Positions 34,855-46,464 of a stretch of DNA of 64,000 nt are shown here, in pieces. Position 1 is the first letter of the stretch; every line of letters starts with the position of its first letter. The notes under the pieces were generated by a model, which worked only from the letters and a program-made list of their open reading frames with translations, was not told the origin of the DNA and made no database searches. The DNA is from Hippophae tibetana (Eukaryota; Streptophyta; Magnoliopsida; Rosales; Elaeagnaceae), in assembly GCA_037013495.1 (NCBI GenBank), contig CM072812.1, forward strand, positions 40,049,001 through 40,113,000, read 5' to 3'. A program made the position numbers and the translations under genes.

Positions 34855-34862
34855 CTATATAA
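34855..34862 (+). promoter_or_regulatory. TATA box upstream of the antisense reading frame
   Basis: CTCTATATAAAGGGAGG is followed by a pyrimidine-rich leader, on the strand opposite to gag and protease. It lies about 2.5 kb before the antisense coding relic, or about 0.65 kb once the solo LTR insertion is discounted. Promoter activity is inferred from the motif only. Confidence 0.45.
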
Positions 34863-35193
34863 AGGGAGGTTCCCATTTCCACTTCCTCATTCCACACTTT
34901 TAAAGTTCACATTTTAGGAGAGAGTGAAGAATAGAGGAATTTGGCTTTGAGGTTTTGTAAGTTCTCTTTTTCCTAGATTTTTCCATTTATTAATTTTCAT
35001 ATCACATTATAGAATGTGTAGGATTTTATTTTCCCACATTCCAAGCAACTTGCACCCAACAAAATTTACACCTACTCTTTCTTATGCAGACATCAATAAA
35101 GGACTTGGCCACCATTAGGTCAAATATGCACGAGTCAAGATGGGTCCTATGAGATGGTGGTCGAGTGAAGGGTCAATAGAGATATGTTTGGTC

Positions 35194-35373
35194 ATTTTCT
35201 ATCTAACTATGATCTATCCAACCAATGTCTATATGGATATAGCCTATCAAACTATGGTTCATTCAATCATGGTTTGTCCAGCCATGATTTTTCCGAACAT
35301 GTTCTATCCATCCACGGTTTGTCCAGCCATGGTATATCCGATAATGGTCTATTATGCCATGGTTCGGATGGCT
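35194..35373 (+). repeat. 15-bp minisatellite, 12 units
   Basis: The array divides into twelve 15-base units with consensus ATGGTYTATCCANCC. Translated on the plus strand each unit gives a pentapeptide such as MVCPA, MVYPI, MIFPN or MFYPS. Most units keep ATG at the same phase. It lies in the leader of the antisense reading frame. Coding status is uncertain. Confidence 0.85.
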
Positions 35374-35492
35374 CGGGTTTATGTAGTAGTAGCAAAGAAT
35401 AGATTGACATAGGTAATGGTTCTAGACCTTCCTAATAACGTGAATCTACATGTCCTATCTATGGAGGCTTTTTGGCCATTCATTCTATATGG

Positions 35493-35497
35493 GCTAA
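35493..35497. repeat. Target-site duplication GCTAA (left)
   Basis: GCTAA precedes TGATAAGTGC and is repeated exactly at 37326-37330 after the LTR end. Confidence 0.9.
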
Positions 35498-37325
35498 TGA
35501 TAAGTGCTTAAAAATCACTAACATTCCCATTATTTAATTTACTTTAATTGATTTGTATTTGTATAATTTTATCATATTTTATATAAATTTCTATTTTTTG
35601 AATTATGGGTATTTTTATTGTTTTTTAGATATTTTTGCTTCAAAAATAATTTGAAACTCAAAGAAAAATACTAGAAGCAATACATCACCATATTTAAAAT
35701 GTAGTATTCATTTATTATTATAAAAAGAAGTGAGAAAAAATGAGGAAAATTAAAAATAAAAATGGAAAAATGGAAATACAGAAATATAGACAAAACTCCC
35801 CAATCAAGCGTACGCTCATGCCAAGTCCCGCGCACACGTCCTCTCACAAATATCGTGCACACCAGTGTCGTCTTTCCATAAATCATGCATACACTAACAC
35901 TGTTTTTCCAAAAATCCCACACGTACCACGGGCACGTCTTACTGCAAATCCTGCCCGTCAGCCCACGCGTGCCACTCTTTTTCCAAACACATCTAAGACT
36001 ACTTTTTGAGGTATTTTCCCACTTTTTAAGCCTTTTCTCACCTATAAAAGGAATCTCTCCTCCAATCCCTAGATACACAATTTTCTTAGCTCTTATATCT
36101 CTCTAGAAAGTTTTCTTAGTTTTTTTTAGTTTTAAAGTTCTTCTCTTTTGAGAAGAACTAGCTATGCTTTTGTAAATTTCTATTTTTTGATTCAATAAAT
36201 GGAAATGCAAATCCGTTTGGAGGTTTTCCAGAAACAGAATTATCATCAAAGTTCTATAAGGATTCTTTTGAGGAATAATTTTAAAATGAATTATTTATAG
36301 TTATTTTTATATGTTATATTTAATTTGTCTATGATTAAATTTAACATGACTGGTTGTTTGTAAATATGATATAATAATAACGTTGTTATGCTTGAAAAAT
36401 ATTAAAAAGGTAAAACATTTCTATAAAATAAATAGATTTTGTTTTTATTCAAGATTTTATATTAAGAATGTTAGAAAAAAATATATTATTTTTCATTACA
36501 AACTTAAATCTGAAAATTAGATTTTAAGGTTTAATTATCTAGTCTGATTTAGAGTAATGCTCTATTATTTTTTGGTACAATCACCTGGTAGTTAGAGTGA
36601 AGCTTTATTTCAAAAGTTTTTATAAGAACTATTATTCAAAAATGTATTGACAAGATATTTTTAGTAATGGTTTTAAAACTTGAAAGTTAGTGCTCAGATA
36701 ATTAAATTCTTAGATTTAATTTGGACACCTTGAATAAAGTTTAAAATGTCTAACCCTACCAAAGGTGGAATTTAAATGGTTCATTTTCAATCTCTTAGAG
36801 AAAAAAAAGAAATTAATTTAATTAATCAAATTAATTATCGACCTCACTCATAGGTGTTAATTGATTTTTTCAATTAACAAATAATATCTAACCCCACCAA
36901 AGGTGGTATTTATATAAAAAAAGAGAATTAATAAATATCAATTTATATCTTTAATAACCTAAATAATATGAGAAATCATAATTAACTTAATTATTATATC
37001 CATAAATACTCTATTGTTATGAATGATAAAAAAAATTATAATTTTTTATTGAATCCATATCTATGTTTCTTTTTTTATGTTATTAGATTAGGAAACACAA
37101 AAAATTAAAATATCATGATAAGATGTTTAGGATTTTATTTTATTTTTTAAAGTTTGAATAATAAATTAAAAATCACATATATTTCTTCTTGAGATCGACC
37201 TTAGGAGTATACTTATCATTTTTTTATAAAGTGATTTGTGCACTTGCGAGAGTTTTACAAATATAAAACTAAAGTATCTACAAGATCGGTATTGCTAACC
37301 CGATGCTGGTTTTATGAGTTAATCA
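35498..37325 (+). mobile_element. Solo LTR, family 1, with perfect 5-bp duplication
   Basis: The unit is 1828 bp, starts TGATAAGTGCTTAAAAATC and ends GAGTTAATCA, flanked by GCTAA on both sides. It aligns end to end with the solo LTR at 11828-13661 (1834 bp). It has a TATA box CTATAAAAGG at about 36041. Its GC block (35810-35970) is more decayed than in the other copy. It interrupts the leader of the antisense frame in the Tat-type element. Confidence 0.92.
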
Positions 37326-37330
37326 GCTAA

Positions 37331-39224
37331 CTCTTTCAATGATAGGGACTCAAATTTCATTCCAGTTAATATTATTTTGTACCATTACGTCCCAATGAAG
37401 AAGATTATACCTTCTCTTATGTGAACAAGGTCCATTTTCAGATGACACACCATCTCATGGATAAGCTCAAAGATATCTTTAGGATACCAATGTCTATAGG
37501 GATGATGCCTCAAGTTCGAGGCATAAATTGGATTAATCTTATTCCAAGTAGAGTTCATTGTCTACAGATCATATCTTCATTGTGGTGAGATTTCCTTTTA
37601 TGCCTATTGTGTGGAGGTTTCTAGCATACATTGGTGCTACTCTAACCCAGTTTTCTCCTAACTATTATCGGGTATAATTATCTTGCTAGGCAATCTGGAA
37701 TGAGTACATACAAGAGCTGACCATAGAAAAGTACATGTTTTGCTACCACTTATAACTTCATATGGTAGTCATGATTAGTTTAATCTTAGATACTATGCCA
37801 GCCTAGTTTTGATTAAGAAGATCTTGGACATCAATAAGGGGTGGCACAAGTCCCCTTTCATGGTAAAGGTGGATTTCAATTTAGATCTCCTGGGGGTTCC
37901 CTATATGTCTACCAAGTATGAAAGGAATGGTATGGTATTTTGAGACTTAGCCTCATTGTAGTATGCTTTGTTTATCTCAAATATGTTTCTTTTTGTTTAT
38001 AGTACATTGGTTGTAAGGCCATCCTTTTGAAAAGCAACAAAATTTTACTACATCTCTTTATGTCATATCTTTGGAGAAGAACCATAGTGATATGATCATA
38101 CTTCCTAAGCATATCATTTACTAGGGTTTGGATCTCATAGTTGTTAAGTTAGAGAACTATAACCCCTAGATTTAGATAGTAAGTTCTTGTATTTTCTCTT
38201 TATTCTAGTATTATTATTTTTGAATATTTAATCGATAATTAGGCCTCTTTATAGGTATGATTTCTAGTCATTTAGTTGGGAAGAGGAGTAGGATAATGAT
38301 AGAACTTCAGTCTCTTAGGGAGTCCAACTAAAGGGAGGCTCCCACACAAACTAGGGTTGTTAATAGTTTGAAGGCTCTAAAAAGGGATAGAACTACCATC
38401 TCTAGAGTGATTATTTTCAGATTACCTCCTAGGAACATTGGATATTTCACACCTATTGACATTTCATTGGTACCAACTGTAAATGGTACAGATTCACATC
38501 TTGTTAACTTAGATACTCCTTTCGTGACTTCACCAACACCGTATACCCTTTTGGAGTTTCCAATGTTTATAAAAGTCAAGGGTTTTGACTTGCAAAACAT
38601 AGTTACTAAGGCCTAGAGGCTTGTTATAGATCTGGACCATGCTATTAGGGTTTAGGTTGACTCTGAAGACCTTTTGATGGAAATCGAAGAGGAGCACCAT
38701 GGGGTGATTAAGACTCGGAACACTATTGAGGCTACTTGTAGTGAGATGGGGTAGGTTTTAGAGAGAGTCTAAAGTAAGGTTCAGGTAGCCTCTCAAACTC
38801 ATACTACTTTTTGACGACACTAGAGACTACTTTGTGTAGAAGGCGAATCAATATGGCTCAAAAGAGTGAGTAGGTCCAAAAGTTATCATTGATCCTACAT
38901 TTTTTTATAAGTAATAGTACAAGACCTTACTGTTGAGATTGAGATAATTTATAAGGAGATAGTTATAGAGTATAGGGATTTTTCTTAGTATACTCAAGAC
39001 ACGATGGACGTGCGCACTCATGCCTTCCAAATCATAAGATGATGTTTCAAACAAATTTATCCAGACATAACTCTTTCCACCACTATTTTCCAAATACGGA
39101 GAAGAGTGCTTACTGACATGGTATTGTTTTGTTCGATTGGGAAAAGGATGATTTTGACAAATCTAACAATAAGGAATTTGAGGCAATTGAGGAAGATGTT
39201 GATGTAGGGGATGGTGCTTGTTAG
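37331..39224 (+). pseudogene. Antisense reading frame relic of the Tat-type element (PF04195-like)
   Basis: The frame is broken, but pieces follow one another on the plus strand. The first is LRPNEEDYTFSYVNKVHFQM, then HHLMDKLKDIFRIPMSIGMM. Next, PFMPIVWRFLAYIGATLTQF and SPNYYRV resemble the FPLHPFIRRFLA..G..P.QLSPN core of the plant 'putative gypsy type transposon' domain. GGTSPLSWxRW and MVKVDFNLDLLGVPYMSTKY correspond to the following W.(D)KFFFV region. Then comes a low-complexity linker (38368-38614), a coiled-coil-like stretch (38640-38800) and an acidic end, DWEKDDFDKSNNKEFEAIEE..DGAC, stopping at 39222-39224. The function of this family is unknown. The domain name is from memory of the family pattern. 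Confidence 0.5.
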
Positions 39225-39837
39225 AGCATAACCAGTTACATAGATTAATGGACTATCTTTTGATGTTCTTTTGATTGTAGTTTCCACCAAAGTGCATGTA
39301 CTTAGTGGTTTTATTTTATAGCTCCTGACTTAGTAATTGTATGGACCTTATATATATATATAGTGCTTTACTATTTCTATGCTTCTGGATTATGTACTTA
39401 TGATGCATCCTTATACTTCTTTTACTTTTTTTAGCATTTTTTTGGTGAGGCCCATTCCTACAATCTCATTCATCTCAAGATTATGAGGTCTCTGTGAATT
39501 CATCCCTTGTTGGGAGTCATGGTCCATTATATTGGTATGAAATGGTACGTACTTGTTAGGAAGTAGTTCCAAAGCTTGAGGTGAGACAATCTCATTAGGG
39601 AGAGAGGGCGGCATGATTGATTCAAAGTACAAGGAGGCTCAACCCAAGATAAATTGAGTGGTTAAAGTTTCACATATAGTTGACCATATACCTACCTAAT
39701 CGACCACTTGTCTAGATGCATGTCTGGCCATATGTGGTATGCCCAATCAACCATATGTCCATCTTTCTTGCTAGAAGCCACCCCAAAATCTTGTTATAAG
39801 ATGACATATAGTTCTCTATAAGGAAGTCTACTATGAT

Positions 39838-40112
39838 TGTTTTCACATTGGTGCCTTTTTCAATTGTAACTATTAGGGTTATGCTTCCTTTTAGGTTAGA
39901 AAGAGTCTATAGAATCCTATGATTATCACTAGTTTAATTGGGTATGTTAGCTTCATATCTTTCTATGCTTCAAAGAACATGATGCCCACTGAGCTATGGT
40001 GTCAATCAAGATTCTTGGTATGCTTATATTTTCCACGAGGAGGGTGATTACCCATGCATTAGTGTGGAGCTGAAGTAGTCTATAGGGTTCCTTTTTGAAA
40101 ATATTATCTCTA
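39838..40112 (-). pseudogene. Ty3/gypsy protease relic of the Tat-type element
   Basis: The minus strand reads NAWVITLLVENISIPRILID then, after a frameshift, SSVGIMFFEA and KDMKL. It ends with SITLIVTIEKGTNVKTIIVDF. Tat-type proteases show DALVV.L.I....V.RVLVD.GSS.(D)ILF..A..(K)M.L and ..G.I.LPVT.G......V..FLV. The catalytic DTG equivalent is altered. Reverse transcriptase, RNase H and integrase are absent between here and the antisense frame. Confidence 0.6.
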
Positions 40113-40559
40113 AGCACCTCGACTAAGGGTTATTTTTAGGTCATGTATAGAGGCAATATGAAGGGTCTCTTGGCTTATCGCCTTGATATTTTCTTTATAG
40201 GAATTGTTAGAGTCTTTCCTTGGGATTCCACCCAAGGTTATTTGGAATTCTTGGACTTCCAATCCGTAAGTTTAATCTCACTCTCTTATGGAAGAGACCC
40301 ACCATTTTTTTTCACCTATCTTGTACAAATTATCTTAAATGTCTCCTCCTAAAGAGGTGTTGATTTCATCCTTTAGATCCTAACACTCTTTAGTTAAGTT
40401 CTTGGAGTCTCTATGGAGTCCATAATACTAGTTTTTATATTATCGAGAGTGCTTGTGTTTCTTAGGCTAGTGCATTATGCACTGGTATTCAACTTGCCTA
40501 AGGATTATATCCTTAAGGCACGATTAGGAGAGCATAGGATCTAAAGCTCACATCAATGT
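40113..40559. other. Decayed gag-protease linker, no feature resolved
   Basis: This is the expected linker between capsid and protease on the minus strand. Frames are broken and no motif is recognised. The plus-strand open frame at 40143-40352 is considered spurious. Confidence 0.4.
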
Positions 40560-41990
40560 AGCCTACACTTATCCTTTATCTTTCTTATCCATGTGTTCTT
40601 TATGAGACCTTTTTCTTCCTAATATCTTAGGCTCATCCCTACCATTGTGTTTTTATTTTGGATTTTCCTTAGTTGAGATGTCATTGATTTTCCTATTATT
40701 GGACATCTCTTTGACATTAAGATACGTGTTGACCAATTGAGTGGCCTCCATGTATGTATTAGGAAAATATTTTCCATGTCCCTTTAGAAGAGTCCTTTGT
40801 AGAGAGCTTGAGGTAAAGCACTTACGACTACTAAGTTAGAACAATATGTTAATTGGATTTTTTCACCATTAAACATGTCAAAGAAATCCTTCAATACTTT
40901 AACTTTTCTTGGTGTAGAGTCATTAGATGTGCTATGTTTTTCAGCCTTCTTCTCTTGGTCGAAAAGTGAGAAAGGAATTATTTTGTGAACTTAATGAAGG
41001 AGCCAATTTTGTTAGGATTAAGGGTACTATATGAAGCTCAAAATTTATCTGTTAAAGTAAGTTGGAATGCCTAACACCTGATTGTGTCATTATAGACATA
41101 TAGGGCCATATAGCCTTTGATGTTCCCGAGGTGCTCCAGTGGATCCTTGACACCATTTTAGGAGCATATGCTGGGTATTTTGAATTTATTAAGGACTGGG
41201 ATAGCTATAAATTCTTGTGTGGATGGGAACTCATTAGAGTCCATAAGGTCTGGGATTCTTCCACTATTTAGTCTTTAACCTACCTCTTGCAATTGGACAA
41301 CTAATCGATCGATATTGAGGACCAAGGACTATTGGTATCCCTATTGATCACCGAGGTTTCATTGACTACATGACTTACCTAAATAGAATCATTTTATATA
41401 TATGCTTCAAGATGCTTGTATAGGTTGTTTTGGATGCATCCCAAGCTGTCCAAGATGGATGGATAAAGGGATGGGATTCGTGGTTCTATAACTGGGAAAA
41501 TCTGGAAGATATAGGTAGACGCTATCAACTTGGCTCATGGGCTTAGGTCTTATAAAGGTAGGTCATAACTCTTATATTAACCTATTTGGCTATGAGTCAG
41601 ATTCTGTGCACCCTGGGTATTGAAATATGCCCTGGGACATTTTCTAGTTATATGCCCTATGGCCTTAACACACATTCCAAGATGGCATGGAGAATATTCT
41701 CCATTTTTTTAGGTAGGTTTCCATTTGTTCTATCTATTGGCACTCCACATGGGACCATTTTAGACGTAACGGTATAGGGTCAATAACCTAGGAAGATGGT
41801 TGCATGACTTATTGGATGTGAGGTAGGACTTAATTATCCCTTATAGAAGCATGTCTACCTGAACCAGAAGACTGATTCATCTTAGAAGGATGAAATATTG
41901 GCCTCTTAGATGTCGTATAGAATATTTATTTCTTCTTATGAATAAGTTTTTTCCTAGACTTTTTGGATCTTTTCTCCAAGATTTCATAGT
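40560..41990 (-). pseudogene. Ty3/gypsy gag relic of the Tat-type element
   Basis: Minus-strand pieces in order are FIAIPVLNKFKIPSICS then GVKDPLEHLGNIKGYMALYV (near 41170-41080). These are followed by CxAFQLTL, KIGSFIKFTKxFLSHF and LKYLKDFFDMFN. They correspond to the plant Tat-type Gag pattern P.....YDGT.DP.EHL..(Y)...M.L.......C.AF..TL......W...L....I.SF..L...F...F. An N-terminal portion runs from about 41990. Stops and frameshifts are frequent. Confidence 0.65.
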
Positions 41991-42055
41991 CTAGAGTTTG
42001 AGAAGACACTAAAACTGTCTAGTTTTTGGTTCAATTAATGGAGCATAATCATTTC

Positions 42056-42073
42056 CCACAAATTTCACCAGAT
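42056..42073 (-). other. Primer-binding site remnant of the Tat-type element
   Basis: On the minus strand TGGTGAAATTTGTGGGAA matches the usual TGGCGCCGTCTGTGGGAA at 13 of 18 positions and lies just inside the 5' LTR end. Confidence 0.6.
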
Positions 42074-42078
42074 ATTTA

Positions 42079-42533
42079 TGCAATTTTTATCAATATCGAT
42101 GATGTTTTGTACCTCTATTTCCTATGGACCTCATAAGAAAGAACACGCTGCTAGAACCTCGGACTATTACTAGGTGTGGCCACCTTTGGCTTTCTGATGC
42201 TTAAGTAAGTCTAAGTAGTTAGCAAAGAAGAAGGATTCTAGTATCTCTCCTTATGATATAGAGATATTTAGGGAGAAAGTGTGTATTATAGTGTTTGTCT
42301 CTTGTCAATTTATGTTAAAAGAATTTAGATGAGATGTTGTGAGAAGTGAGAAGTGTAAAGAGGAATATATATATATATATAGGAGAAGTTACTATCTATT
42401 GATAACCCTTACCCGTTATGATAGACTTATCTTATTTTCATAATTATCTCTTTGTTGGATAATTTAGAGGTTATTTGCAAGTTATTTATCATATTGGATA
42501 TTTATCCAAAAATGATGTTCATCTATGGACTCA
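42079..42533 (-). mobile_element. 5' LTR of the Tat-type element
   Basis: On the minus strand it contains a TATA-like TATATATATA stretch (42367-42381). The U5 text TTAGACTTACTTAAGCATCA is typical of these LTRs, and the primer site follows. It is homologous to 34004-34384. Confidence 0.7.
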
Positions 42534-43739
42534 ACGTCAACTGAACTATTCTTTTATCATCTATTGACTAGGACTTCTCATATTATGTCACATGACACGA
42601 GTTAAATTACATCAATATTATTCTATGTAATTAAAAAATTACTCACATGAGACACAAAGTCACTTTTTTCGAGAAATTATCATTGATGCCCCTAACCTTT
42701 AACATATATTATATGCCCATGATTTTTATAAAAATAGCTCTAATGCCCTCGAATTTTATAATTAATATGATTAATGCCCTCGAATAGTTAGCAACATTAA
42801 CTTTCCATCTAATGATATATTTTCTTTCCTATGGCTCTAATACCAAATAATTTTAAGGTCTGATTAATTTTTTGATTTAAAAATTTTGAACAAATAAATA
42901 TTGATTAATTTTTTGATTTAAAAATTTTGAATGAATAAATATTATTTTTAATCTAGAGTAGTCTCGAGTCTTACCTTGTTTTAATGAATATAGGTCCACC
43001 TTCATCTTTCACTATTTTTTATATTATCTTTAGTTACCTTATTAGAAGCCTCCCTTTTTGGATTAGAAGCAATGGCTTCCTACCTTCAACTAATGATAGG
43101 ATCCAAACTTCTATTTAAGATATTAGAAAGATACTAGACTTTGGTAAAAATGAAACTTTTACTTATTAAATAAGTAAGATTATTACAACTTTATTTTCCT
43201 ACTAATTTATTCTATATGAGTTTTTTTATACATTTTCTAAGAAGAGAGAGATGTTTGGGTTCTATATTTAGAACTTATAATGATCTTCTTCCTTATACAA
43301 GATCCTTTTTATAGACATAAGAGCAACTATTTCACATACCTAACCTAAAGACACGTCGAAGGATAAGGATTACATCTTAACTTTATCTCTTTCTTCTTCT
43401 TTTTCTAAAATAAAGACACGTTGAAGGATAAGGATTACATTTTATCTTATCTCTTCCTTCCTTTTAAAATTTCTACCGGTACTTATTTATTAAAAATCAT
43501 TTGTCGACATGCTTCCTCTTGATATTGGCGATGTGGATCCATCTCTATTCTTTATACAATAAAGGCACTTGTGGTTCACAGTTTTCTTTTTTACTAGTTT
43601 GCAAAAGTCCTATTTGGTTCTTTCAGTCACATCCAACTCATTACAGTTGAATAGGTGCTTCATAACTAACAATTTTCTCAATATATTCTTGAATTATATT
43701 CAAGTTATTATGTGAGATTACTATAACCTTGGTTGTGGA
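42534..43739. other. AT-rich spacer with a short tandem duplication
   Basis: There is no gene. A near-repeated AAGACACGTTGAAGGATAAGG phrase occurs at about 43350 and 43414. Nothing else is recognised. Confidence 0.5.
42862..42943. repeat. 41-bp tandem duplication
   Basis: Units 42862-42902 and 42903-42943 both read GATTAATTTTTTGATTTAAA and continue almost identically. Confidence 0.9.
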
Positions 43740-44480
43740 GTAATTTATCATGATTTAAGAGGATATTCCTATTTTCCTTATTTTATGGTAGAATTGACTC
43801 AATATTACTATTATTTCTTGATTAAGAGCTTCTTCATCAAACTCTTCTTCTAGTAGAACCCTCAATTGATCTACTGTTCTTATTGAAAATATCATTCCTA
43901 TTTTAATAAAATCATAAGGATAGACATGCTTTCCTTTATACCAATCCATTATAGAATTGAAAAATCTTTAAAAATATTGGATAGTCATTTGCTTTTACTT
44001 TTTTCCTAAAATTTTAATGACTTTTTAAAATAATTGGTAAACAAATTTTGGATTTTCTTTTTTAATATTGTTAAATCTATTGCATGTGATTAGTTTTCTT
44101 CTTAGTGTATAGACTTTTGTGTTGTCAAAAATTTCATGGTTTCAAGTTTCTTGCTAAATTATAAAGGTTTAACTATTGGCCTTTTTTATTTCCTTTTTTT
44201 CTTTTGGTATAAGAAATGCACCATCTATTTTCCTAAAGATTATTGGTCGTGGTATCTTTCTTAGCATTATCATTTTTTCTTTTGCAACTTTTTGGTTTTT
44301 GTGTTGTTGTGTATAGTTGCCTTCTAAGTTGGTTGTTGAATCATTGGGTCTGAAAAGCTTAATGCTTATGAAATTGATAAAACTTTCTCATGCTTCATTC
44401 CTATTAGTGAATGCTTTGTGTATTACATCGAAGAATCTCCACTTACTTGTTTCTGACCATGTCTTATATATTCTTTGAGT
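43740..44480 (-). pseudogene. Unrecognised decayed minus-strand coding remnant
   Basis: A 64-codon open frame (43755-43949) reads MDWYKGKHVYPYDFIKIGMI and RVLLEEEFDEEALNQEI. Further upstream on the same strand (44480-44160) a nearly open stretch reads KILCFYNGLTQRIYKTWSET and IPRPIIFRKIDGAFLIPKEK. The composition looks protein-like, but I do not recognise the family and I see no catalytic motif. It could be part of an old mobile or viral-derived insertion, or chance. Confidence 0.3.
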
Positions 44481-45639
44481 TAGTCCATTGTAAAAACATA
44501 ATATTTTTGTTTTTTTTCTTGATTTTCTTCTTTGAGCTCTTCTTCATCTATGATTTCAAATTATAAAGCTTTTGAGGGGTTACATTTTTTCTTTTGGTTA
44601 ATTATGAGATTTTACCATCTTCCTTTGAGATTTTAATCTATTTCTTTATTGGAGAATTAGATTTTCTCTATATATTGTTTTTACAAATGAGTGACCTTTT
44701 AAGATATAAAATCTCTAGTTGATATTTTATAAAAGTTCATTTTCTTTGATCTTGATTTCTAAGTCAAGATTGTTCATTTTTCTATAATTGTAAAAATTAT
44801 TAACGTGGCTAATTCTTTGCTTAAAGTATCAGCTAAACTATTTTTTTTTCTAATAGTTGTTAAATATCAAATTTGTAATAGTTAAACCACTGTTATCGTA
44901 TGATTAGTCTTCTTTGTTTGTAATCTTACTTTAAAATCTAAGGGTATTATTGCTATTATCCTCATTTTTTCTTCTACAAAATTAAAAGACTTTATTATTT
45001 AATACACTTTTTTTTGTATTTATTGTGTACATAATTGCTTTACTAATGTTAGACTCGTGAATTTTTCTTTCACATTACATAAAATAACATCATTAAAATT
45101 TTTAATAAAAATAACATTATAACAATATTAAATAATATATATTTAATTGAATGAAATTTAATATTAAATGTGTCTGAACTATATTCAACTTGAACCATAA
45201 ATGGGATGAATATTTTCTAAATACGTAATAAAATATATATATGCTAGACATAAAATGCATTATATTGTTTTGGGATTTCAAATTTTAAGGTATTTATTTT
45301 TTGTTTTTTTTTTTCTTCTACAATCTTTAGTTCATGGGCATATATATTTGTAATTAGGTGTAAAGTTCACGAATAAAAAAGTCACCTTGGGTTATTTTTC
45401 GTTGAGAAAATTGTGTCATGAAAGAAAATAATTTTGTCACTAGTACTTTCTAATGTCTATCTCACATACGGAATACATCCAGTTACATAAAGGTTATCAG
45501 TTTAATTTATTTATTTTTATTTTTTACAATTAGTTATTTTTTTATTCATTCATTATATTTTAACAATTTGTTAGTTTCATTTTTTAGTCGTTTGTTATTT
45601 ATTATTATTTTCATCCGAGTATTTAGCCATTTGTTGTTG

Positions 45640-45642
<3 letters not shown>

Positions 45643-45677
<35 letters not shown>
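45643..45677. repeat. (TTA)n microsatellite
   Basis: Uninterrupted trinucleotide run. Confidence 0.9.
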
Positions 45678-46409
45678 TCATATTTTAAGAATATATATTA
45701 GCCATTTGACTGATACAAACCCGTAATGGCACCTTAGAAGAAGACATAATTAACCAATGTTTAATTAAATTTATCTCCCAAACACTCAATTTTCTCCATT
45801 TGTGTATGATATTAAAAAAAAAGGTGAAAGAACAGTTTAAATATAGTAATACACCTACCAATGATTATGGCATTATTTGGTTGGGAAAAAATAAAATAAA
45901 ATAATTTAAGATTAGTGCGAATCTAATATTTTCAAGTGAAAACAAAGACAACAAATTACAAAAAAAAAAAAAAGCAATTAGTTGTTATTTATTTTGATTA
46001 ATGAATGATTTAAATATATAAATATATCCAAGGTACTTATTTTTTTTTTCTTTTTTCACACACGTAATTGGTTGAACTTGAGTTAAAGAACTTAAGCACT
46101 CACTTTAATAAATTAATTACATAATTTTCTGCAATTTAAAAGTAGCCGTTTATGAATTATGATTTTGTTTACAACTAGGTACAAAGGGACAAAAATTCTG
46201 TGTCTTAAAAAGTTACATGTCTATTAATTTTTATATTGTACTGGAAAATGTCATATATGTACAAACACTAAATTATTAAGTCTTAGACCCGTGTGTCAAA
46301 ATTATCAAGTCCCCTCTTTAATTTCTGATAACCACAACCACTCGTTAATCTTTACACTAAATAATTTAGTGGCTTTTGCATACCATAAGGGTGACCACTT
46401 TCGAGATAA

Positions 46410-46464
46410 CAGTCGTAGGTACTCCACCTCTCAGTTGTAGGCACTCCACCTCTCAGTTGTAGGC
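46410..46464. repeat. 22-bp minisatellite, 2.5 units
   Basis: The unit CAGTTGTAGGCACTCCACCT (plus CT) occurs at 46410 (two changes) and 46432, with a half unit at 46454. Confidence 0.9.

Larger units (their letters stand above)
34004..42533 (-). mobile_element. Minus-strand Ty3/gypsy element of Tat/Retand type with antisense ORF
   Basis: Direct LTRs lie at 34004-34384 and 42079-42533. On the minus strand the order is 5' LTR, primer-site remnant, gag relic, protease relic, a missing pol, then a plus-strand (antisense) reading frame and the 3' LTR. This order matches what is known of Tat-lineage elements such as Retand. A solo LTR of another family (35498-37325) is inserted in it. No matching target duplication was found. 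Confidence 0.65.

Noticed and set aside
40143-40352. Plus-strand open frame in the Tat-type element
   Set aside because: The minus strand of this stretch is gag-protease linker, and the plus-strand translation shows no family pattern.
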